Shown one piece after another: positions 6,741 through 10,000 of a stretch of DNA of 10,000 bases. The DNA lies in NCBI GenBank assembly GCA_020216655.1, contig JAIWNU010000005.1, positions 1-10,000 of the forward strand. The letters run 5' to 3'. The DNA is from Treponema sp. GTDB lineage: Bacteria > Spirochaetota > Spirochaetia > Treponematales > Breznakiellaceae. The notes beneath the pieces were generated by a model that ran no database searches, was not told the origin of the DNA, and saw only the letters and a program-made list of their open reading frames with translations. Position 1 is the stretch's first letter; each line of letters opens with the position of its first letter. Both the position numbers and the translations under genes were made by a program.

Positions 6741-6753
6741 TATAACTATACTA
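6721..6753. promoter_or_regulatory. Cluster of interleaved palindromes over the cysK promoter, candidate Rrf2/CymR-type operator
   Basis: Three dyads overlap. GTAATA-N5-TATTAC (6724-6740) can be extended outward by AT/AT after one mismatch to 6721-6743. ATAGTA-T-TACTAT (6731-6743) is perfect. TAGTAT-N10-ATACTA spans 6732-6753. ACTATA is also repeated in tandem at 6739-6750. Together they cover the spacer, the -10 box and the start of transcription. Binding there would block RNA polymerase. The obvious candidate binder is the Rrf2 protein encoded just after cysK, since such proteins often regulate their own operon; this link is inferred. Confidence 0.55.
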
Positions 6754-6759
6754 GTCAAT

Positions 6760-6766
6760 GGAGGTG
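6760..6766 (+). promoter_or_regulatory. Shine-Dalgarno site that fixes the cysK start at 6770
   Basis: GGAGGTG sits 3 bases before the ATG at 6770. It overlaps the earlier in-frame ATG at 6758, which has no ribosome-binding site of its own and would lie only about 11 bases after the predicted start of transcription. Confidence 0.75.
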
Positions 6767-6769
6767 CCC

Positions 6770-7705
6770 ATGGCAAAGATAGCTGCTAAAATGACGGATC
6801 TTATCGGCAATACCCCCTTATTGGAACTGGGGAATTACGCTTCCCAGGAGGGCCTTAAGGCCCAGCTTGTGGCGAAGCTAGAATCCTTTAATCCACTGTC
6901 CTGTGTTAAGGATCGAATTGGCTATGCTATGATTGCCGATGCGGAGGAGCGGGGGCTCCTTAAAAAGGATACGGTGTTGATAGAGCCTACAAGCGGCAAC
7001 ACGGGTATAGCCTTAGCTTTTGTCGCGGCATCCCGGGGCTACCGGCTCATTTTGACCATGCCGGAAACCATGAGCATCGAGCGGCGGGCCCTCCTTAAGA
7101 TGCTGGGGGCCGAACTGGTGCTGACCCCCGGACCAGAAGGGATGAAAGGGGCCATCGCCAAGGCGGAAGAACTGCACAAGTCCATGCCCAATAGCCTTAT
7201 TCTGCAGCAATTCAGCAATCCTGCAAATCCTGCTATACACCGGAAAACCACCGCCCGGGAAATCCTCGCCGATACGGGCGGAGACCTAGCGGTTTTTGTG
7301 GCCGGTGTCGGCACGGGCGGAACCATTACCGGAGTTGGAGAGGTGCTTAAGCAGCATAATCGGGCAATTAAAATTGTTGCGGTTGAGCCCGCCGATTCAC
7401 CGGTCCTTTCGGGAGGTAAGCCGGGGCCTCATAAGATCCAGGGCCTCGGTGCCGGTTTTGTCCCCGATGTACTGAACCGTTCTGTAATCGATGAAATTAT
7501 CCAGGTAAAGACCGAAGAGGCGGTGGGTACCGCCCGGAAATTGGCCCGGACCGAGGGTGTTTTGGTGGGTATTTCAAGCGGCGCTGCGGCCTTTGCGGCG
7601 ACCCAGGTGGCAAAGCGGGCTGAATATGCGGGGAAACGGGTGGTAGTGCTGCTTCCGGACACCGGGGAGCGGTATCTCTCCACTGTTCTGTTCCAAGACC
7701 TATAA
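6770..7705 (+). CDS. cysK: Cysteine synthase (O-acetylserine sulfhydrylase), PLP-dependent
   Basis: The enzyme makes cysteine from O-acetylserine and sulfide in the cytoplasm. The 311-residue product is of normal length and carries [10 protein letters not shown] (11-20), the PLP lysine Lys47 in [11 protein letters not shown], the substrate loop PTSGNTG (73-79), the phosphate-binding GTGGT (181-185), [12 protein letters not shown] (221-232) and the SSGA block (269-272), ending [13 protein letters not shown]. The residue two before the PLP lysine is Cys45, where relatives usually have Ser. The full pattern fits O-acetylserine sulfhydrylase better than cystathionine beta-synthase, because there are no extra CBS domains. 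The gene is followed after 15 bases by an Rrf2-type regulator, so the two are probably co-transcribed. No serine acetyltransferase gene lies in the window. CysK versus the CysM isoform cannot be fully settled by eye. Confidence 0.95.
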   Translation: MAKIAAKMTDLIGNTPLLELGNYASQEGLKAQLVAKLESFNPLSCVKDRIGYAMIADAEERGLLKKDTVLIEPTSGNTGIALAFVAASRGYRLILTMPETMSIERRALLKMLGAELVLTPGPEGMKGAIAKAEELHKSMPNSLILQQFSNPANPAIHRKTTAREILADTGGDLAVFVAGVGTGGTITGVGEVLKQHNRAIKIVAVEPADSPVLSGGKPGPHKIQGLGAGFVPDVLNRSVIDEIIQVKTEEAVGTARKLARTEGVLVGISSGAAAFAATQVAKRAEYAGKRVVVLLPDTGERYLSTVLFQDL

Positions 7706-7720
7706 CTGGTATTAAGCTGC

Positions 7721-8155
7721 ATGAAGCTTTCGTCCCGTACCCAATTTGGTCTTAAAATACTGTGCTACCTGGCGCTTCGCTATGGAACCGAGCCGGTTCA
7801 GGCTGCGGAGCTTGCCAGGGTGACGGGGACCACGGAAAAATATATCGGGCAAATTATGCTGACCCTCCGGGCCTCTCCGCTTGTCCTTGCAAGCCGGGGC
7901 GCTCAGGGGGGCTACTATCTCTCCCGTTCTCCTGAGGAAATCAACCTCTTTGAGGCCCTGGCTGCCCTCGAGGGGGAACTTCTTCAGATGGAAGCCCTTT
8001 CAGGCTCCGCTTCTTTAGAGGTGCTTTCCAATGCGCTTAAGGCCCTGCAGGGCCTTGTTGCAGGCAGGCTGGAATCGACGCTCAAAGGGCTTACCCTCCA
8101 GGATCTTATCCGGGAGGGGCAGTACCATTCAGGCTACGGGGACTGGGTTATCTAG
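7721..8155 (+). CDS. Rrf2-family transcriptional regulator without Fe-S cysteines, CymR-like
   Basis: Rrf2 proteins are dimeric winged-helix DNA-binding regulators; IscR and NsrR carry Fe-S clusters, while CymR senses cysteine status without one. The 144-residue product begins MKLSSRTQFGLKILCYLA, has the recognition-helix region near 35-50 (TGTTEKYIGQIMLTLR), and the family's wing RGAQGGYYLSRSPEEINL (59-76), then a long dimerisation helix. Its only cysteine is Cys15 in the first helix; the three-cysteine cluster motif expected around residues 90-105 is absent. This favours a CymR-type mechanism. In Bacillus, CymR represses sulfur genes in complex with CysK, and here cysK is the gene directly upstream. 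The start has no strong Shine-Dalgarno site, so translation may depend on ribosomes finishing cysK. The stop lies 5 bases from the end of the convergent TauE/SafE gene. Confidence 0.9.
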   Translation: MKLSSRTQFGLKILCYLALRYGTEPVQAAELARVTGTTEKYIGQIMLTLRASPLVLASRGAQGGYYLSRSPEEINLFEALAALEGELLQMEALSGSASLEVLSNALKALQGLVAGRLESTLKGLTLQDLIREGQYHSGYGDWVI

Positions 8156-8160
8156 CGTTT

Positions 8161-8937
8161 TTATGCAATAAGCATAAAGAAGCCCGTGGCAAGAAGCACG
8201 AGAAAGATAATTTTACCAAAGAGAATTTCATCAACCTTATGGTGAATCTTTTCTCCGATCAAAATGCCCGTTGCAAGAAAGGGGAGCATCCCTGCGGTTC
8301 CGCTCAAAATAGGGGCTGTAAAAACGCCAGAGCGGACGTAATTGATAAGCAGCACCGTGTTGAGCGTGGTCCACAGCAGGCAGAGTGTGGCACGGAAACT
8401 GCCCTTGTCGGGGAGCGTTTTAGAAGCATAGAGCACCACCAAGGGGCCGCCAGAAGCAAAGGCGCCGTGTACCATGCCGCCTGCGAAGAGGAGCAGGTAG
8501 TAGAAAATGCGGTTCCGGAGCCTTTCCCCAAGGGCTCCTTCCGGGGCGGCGGGGCAGTTTTCGTTTTCCCGATTCGGCCGCGTAAAGCGGCGGTAGACCT
8601 GCCAGCCAGCACTGGCGATGATAAAGAGGGCTAAAAGTTTTTTAAGAAGCCCCGGGTCCAGGCTCTTAAAAGCCATGATACCAAAGGGAAGGCCGAGGCC
8701 CACAAAAAAAACAATGACAAAAAACTCTTTAAAATTGATGAACTTCCATTTGGTTATGACAATATAAAGGGCCAGTATCCATGCCAAGGTCGCCAATATG
8801 GGCACACCGGTCTTGACTCCCACGAGGGCGGTAACAAAGGGCAGGGCGAGGACCGTGCAGCCAAAACCGGTGATCGCTTCCAGGGCATGGGTGATAAGTA
8901 CTGTAAGGCCTACCAGGGCAAACACGAGGGGGCTCAT
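8161..8937 (-). CDS. TauE/SafE-family membrane permease
   Basis: The TauE/SafE family (DUF81) consists of inner-membrane transporters linked to export or uptake of sulfite, sulfonates, sulfoacetate and some other anions. The 258-residue product has about eight hydrophobic spans in two halves related by sequence. The first half has HALEAITGFGCTVLALPF (17-34); the second has GGMVHGAFASGGPLVVLY (153-170) at the equivalent place. The halves are joined by a charged cytoplasmic loop at about 116-142. The ATG overlaps the stop of the alcohol dehydrogenase gene as ATGA (8934-8937) and is preceded by GGAG, so the two are co-transcribed and probably coupled in translation. The substrate is not readable from sequence; the neighbouring dehydrogenase and cysK-rrf2 make a sulfur compound plausible. 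Confidence 0.88.
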   Translation of the reverse strand: MSPLVFALVGLTVLITHALEAITGFGCTVLALPFVTALVGVKTGVPILATLAWILALYIVITKWKFINFKEFFVIVFFVGLGLPFGIMAFKSLDPGLLKKLLALFIIASAGWQVYRRFTRPNRENENCPAAPEGALGERLRNRIFYYLLLFAGGMVHGAFASGGPLVVLYASKTLPDKGSFRATLCLLWTTLNTVLLINYVRSGVFTAPILSGTAGMLPFLATGILIGEKIHHKVDEILFGKIIFLVLLATGFFMLIA

Positions 8938-10000
8938 GACAGCTTCTCCAGCACAAGCTGCCGCACCAGGTCCTGAGTACAGGGCACGGGGTTGTTTTTT
9001 AGCTTAAAATCGCTCTGGACCTTGTCAAAGAGGGCTGCAATCGCTTCCCGATCCACCGAGCCTGCTGGATTTGCGTCGCCTGTAAAGCCGGGAATGTCTG
9101 AGAACCGATCCGGGAGTCCCATGAGCTTTTTAAGCTCCACAAGCCGGTCCCGCAGATATTGGATATACGCTTCGTCGCTTAAACTGATGCTCTCCGGCCG
9201 GCTGGCAGTGTTTGCTTCTTGGTGCGCTTCTTGGTATACCCGTTTAGCTAGGACGAGGAATTTTCCCCGTACCACCGGATCCCCCATGTTAAGGTCAAAA
9301 ATATTTTGGGTAAAAAAAGCGCAGGCTGCGCCATGGCTCAGGTGCCATTCTTCTGAAAGAATAAAGGACAGGGCGTGGATCGCGGCGGTGCCGGTTTTGT
9401 TAAAGGCAATGCCCGCCAGGGTGGCTGCCCGCTGCAGGTCAGCCAGGGCGGGGGCCGCTCTTGGGGCCGTCGCTGGTTTGGTGCCGTTTCCCGCAGCCAA
9501 AGCAGGACCTGTATTTGCGGCGAGCGCAGCACCCGCGGCCGCGGCTGTGCCGCCTCCCGCTTCCGGCTGCGGCCGCTCGTTTTGTCTCTCCCGTTCATCT
9601 TCCCGCGCTGCACTGGCCCGCCAGGCTGGTTCCAGGCTTGCAAGCACCGCCGCGGCAGCTTCGAGAGCAAGCCGGTCCGACAGGGCTGTAGCATTTTTGT
9701 TCCAGAGGGTTTCCAGTGCGTGGGTTAAGGCGTCGTAGCCTGTGGCCGCCACGAGCTGTGGCGGCAGGTCAGCCACGAGGTCAGGCGAAAGGATGGCCGC
9801 CTCTGCCTGGAGGACCGGGCTATTCAGGGTGTATTTCCTGCCGGACCGGGCGCTGTATACCCCGAAGCGGGTAACCTCCGAACCCGTGCCGGTGGTGGTG
9901 GGGATGAGGAGCAGCGGCACCTTACGTTCCTGGGGTTTCAGGGGCGCTTCGGGGCCCAGGTATTCGTCCAGATCGCCGGGGCTGTCCAGCAGCATGGCCA
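8934..10000 (-). CDS. Iron-containing alcohol dehydrogenase, N-terminus off the window, with a low-complexity insertion
   Basis: This is the group III metal-dependent dehydrogenase family, which interconverts alcohols and aldehydes with NAD(P)H in the cytoplasm. The frame stays open to the right edge, so the Rossmann part with the GGGS motif lies outside; the ATG at 9995 is probably internal. Counting from it, PTTTGTGSEVTRFGV (32-46) is the dinucleotide-binding loop, and the metal ligands are Asp88 and His92 (GYDALTHALE), His207 (AAIHALSF) and His221 (HLSHGAACAFF), with the usual 4- and 14-residue spacings. All four ligands are intact. Residues about 128-187 form an Ala/Gly/Pro-rich charged insertion between two helices of the all-helical domain, longer than the family usually has. 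The gene overlaps the TauE/SafE gene by 4 bases. The substrate is unknown; sulfoacetaldehyde reductases (SarD, TauF) belong to this family, but so do butanol, propanediol and other dehydrogenases. Confidence 0.92.
   Translation of the reverse strand, partial: AMLLDSPGDLDEYLGPEAPLKPQERKVPLLLIPTTTGTGSEVTRFGVYSARSGRKYTLNSPVLQAEAAILSPDLVADLPPQLVAATGYDALTHALETLWNKNATALSDRLALEAAAAVLASLEPAWRASAAREDERERQNERPQPEAGGGTAAAAGAALAANTGPALAAGNGTKPATAPRAAPALADLQRAATLAGIAFNKTGTAAIHALSFILSEEWHLSHGAACAFFTQNIFDLNMGDPVVRGKFLVLAKRVYQEAHQEANTASRPESISLSDEAYIQYLRDRLVELKKLMGLPDRFSDIPGFTGDANPAGSVDREAIAALFDKVQSDFKLKNNPVPCTQDLVRQLVLEKLS
9441..9614 (-). other. Ala/Gly/Pro-rich insertion segment inside the alcohol dehydrogenase
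   Basis: This part encodes about 58 residues with the order: charged Arg/Glu stretch (REDERERQNERPQPE), then GGGTAAAAGAALAA-like low complexity, then Pro/Ala-rich sequence before family homology resumes at DLQRAATLAGIAF. The DNA is very GC-rich and holds two NotI palindromes (GCGGCCGC at 9535-9542 and 9569-9576), the first within a 12-base palindrome at 9533-9544. The frame is kept throughout, so it is an insertion, not a frameshift. It is probably disordered. Confidence 0.75.

Noticed and set aside
6741..6769. T-box or SAM riboswitch before cysK
   Set aside because: The predicted leader is only about 23 bases, too short for either.
7714..7729. AAGCT-N6-AGCTT hairpin with the rrf2 ATG in the loop
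   Set aside because: A five-pair stem is too weak to argue for translational control; chance is likely.
8160..8178. TTTATGC-AATAA-GCATAAA stem-loop as a terminator
   Set aside because: The stem is AT-rich, lies over the last codons of the permease gene, and has no following T-run on either strand.
8992..9738. 248-codon plus-strand frame opposite the alcohol dehydrogenase
   Set aside because: The minus strand encodes a protein with all metal ligands of the family. The plus frame is Ser/Arg/Ala-rich without domains and is a shadow of GC-rich codons.
1..10000. Mobile elements, prophage, CRISPR array, tRNA or rRNA
   Set aside because: No transposase or integrase, no regularly spaced repeats, no terminal inverted repeats and no cloverleaf-like sequence were found; all long gaps are explained by promoters and terminators.

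Overview
The window carries ten genes, two of them cut by the window edges, in ordinary dense bacterial packing. No mobile element, CRISPR array, rRNA or tRNA was seen. The organism is a mid-GC diderm: there is a secreted, probably beta-barrel, outer-membrane protein, and start codons and Shine-Dalgarno sites are standard. The gene style (HD-GYP protein, M18 aminopeptidase, CsgG-like outer-membrane protein) would fit a spirochaete of the Treponema group, but nothing in the sequence proves this and the taxonomic guess is moderate at best.

Layout, left to right. (1) Minus strand, 1-489: N-terminal third of the tRNA-modification GTPase MnmE, cut by the left edge. (2) Divergent from it, 609-1970 (+): a secreted protein with a signal peptide, a CsgG/TolB-N-like region, a FlgT-C-like region and a probable C-terminal beta-barrel. 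It has a good sigma70-type promoter before it and a strong intrinsic terminator after it. (3) 2143-2988 (+): a GalU-type nucleotidyltransferase with its own promoter and almost no leader. (4) A minus-strand operon reading from 6606 to 3036: a PAP2-family membrane phosphatase, a PAS-like/HD-GYP cyclic-di-GMP phosphodiesterase and an M18 aminopeptidase, the last two overlapping by 8 bp. (5) 6770-8155 (+): cysK (cysteine synthase) followed after 15 bp by an Rrf2-family regulator lacking the Fe-S cysteines. The cysK promoter is packed with interleaved palindromes. (6) A minus-strand pair reading in from the right edge: an iron-containing alcohol dehydrogenase with an unusual Ala/Gly/Pro-rich insertion, overlapping by 4 bp a TauE/SafE-type permease.

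How the genes may work together. The right-hand part has a possible sulfur theme. CysK with a cysteine-less Rrf2 protein recalls the CymR/CysK cysteine-sensing pair of Bacillus, and the palindromes over the cysK promoter are obvious candidate operators. TauE/SafE permeases move sulfonates, sulfite and related anions, and some Fe-dependent alcohol dehydrogenases reduce sulfoacetaldehyde, so the last two genes could form a sulfonate reduction and export unit; this is inference only. The left and central genes are housekeeping or envelope/signalling genes with no evident joint pathway. I did not find a clearly new multi-gene system. The best leads are the cysK-rrf2 regulatory unit, the composite outer-membrane protein and the interrupted alcohol dehydrogenase.
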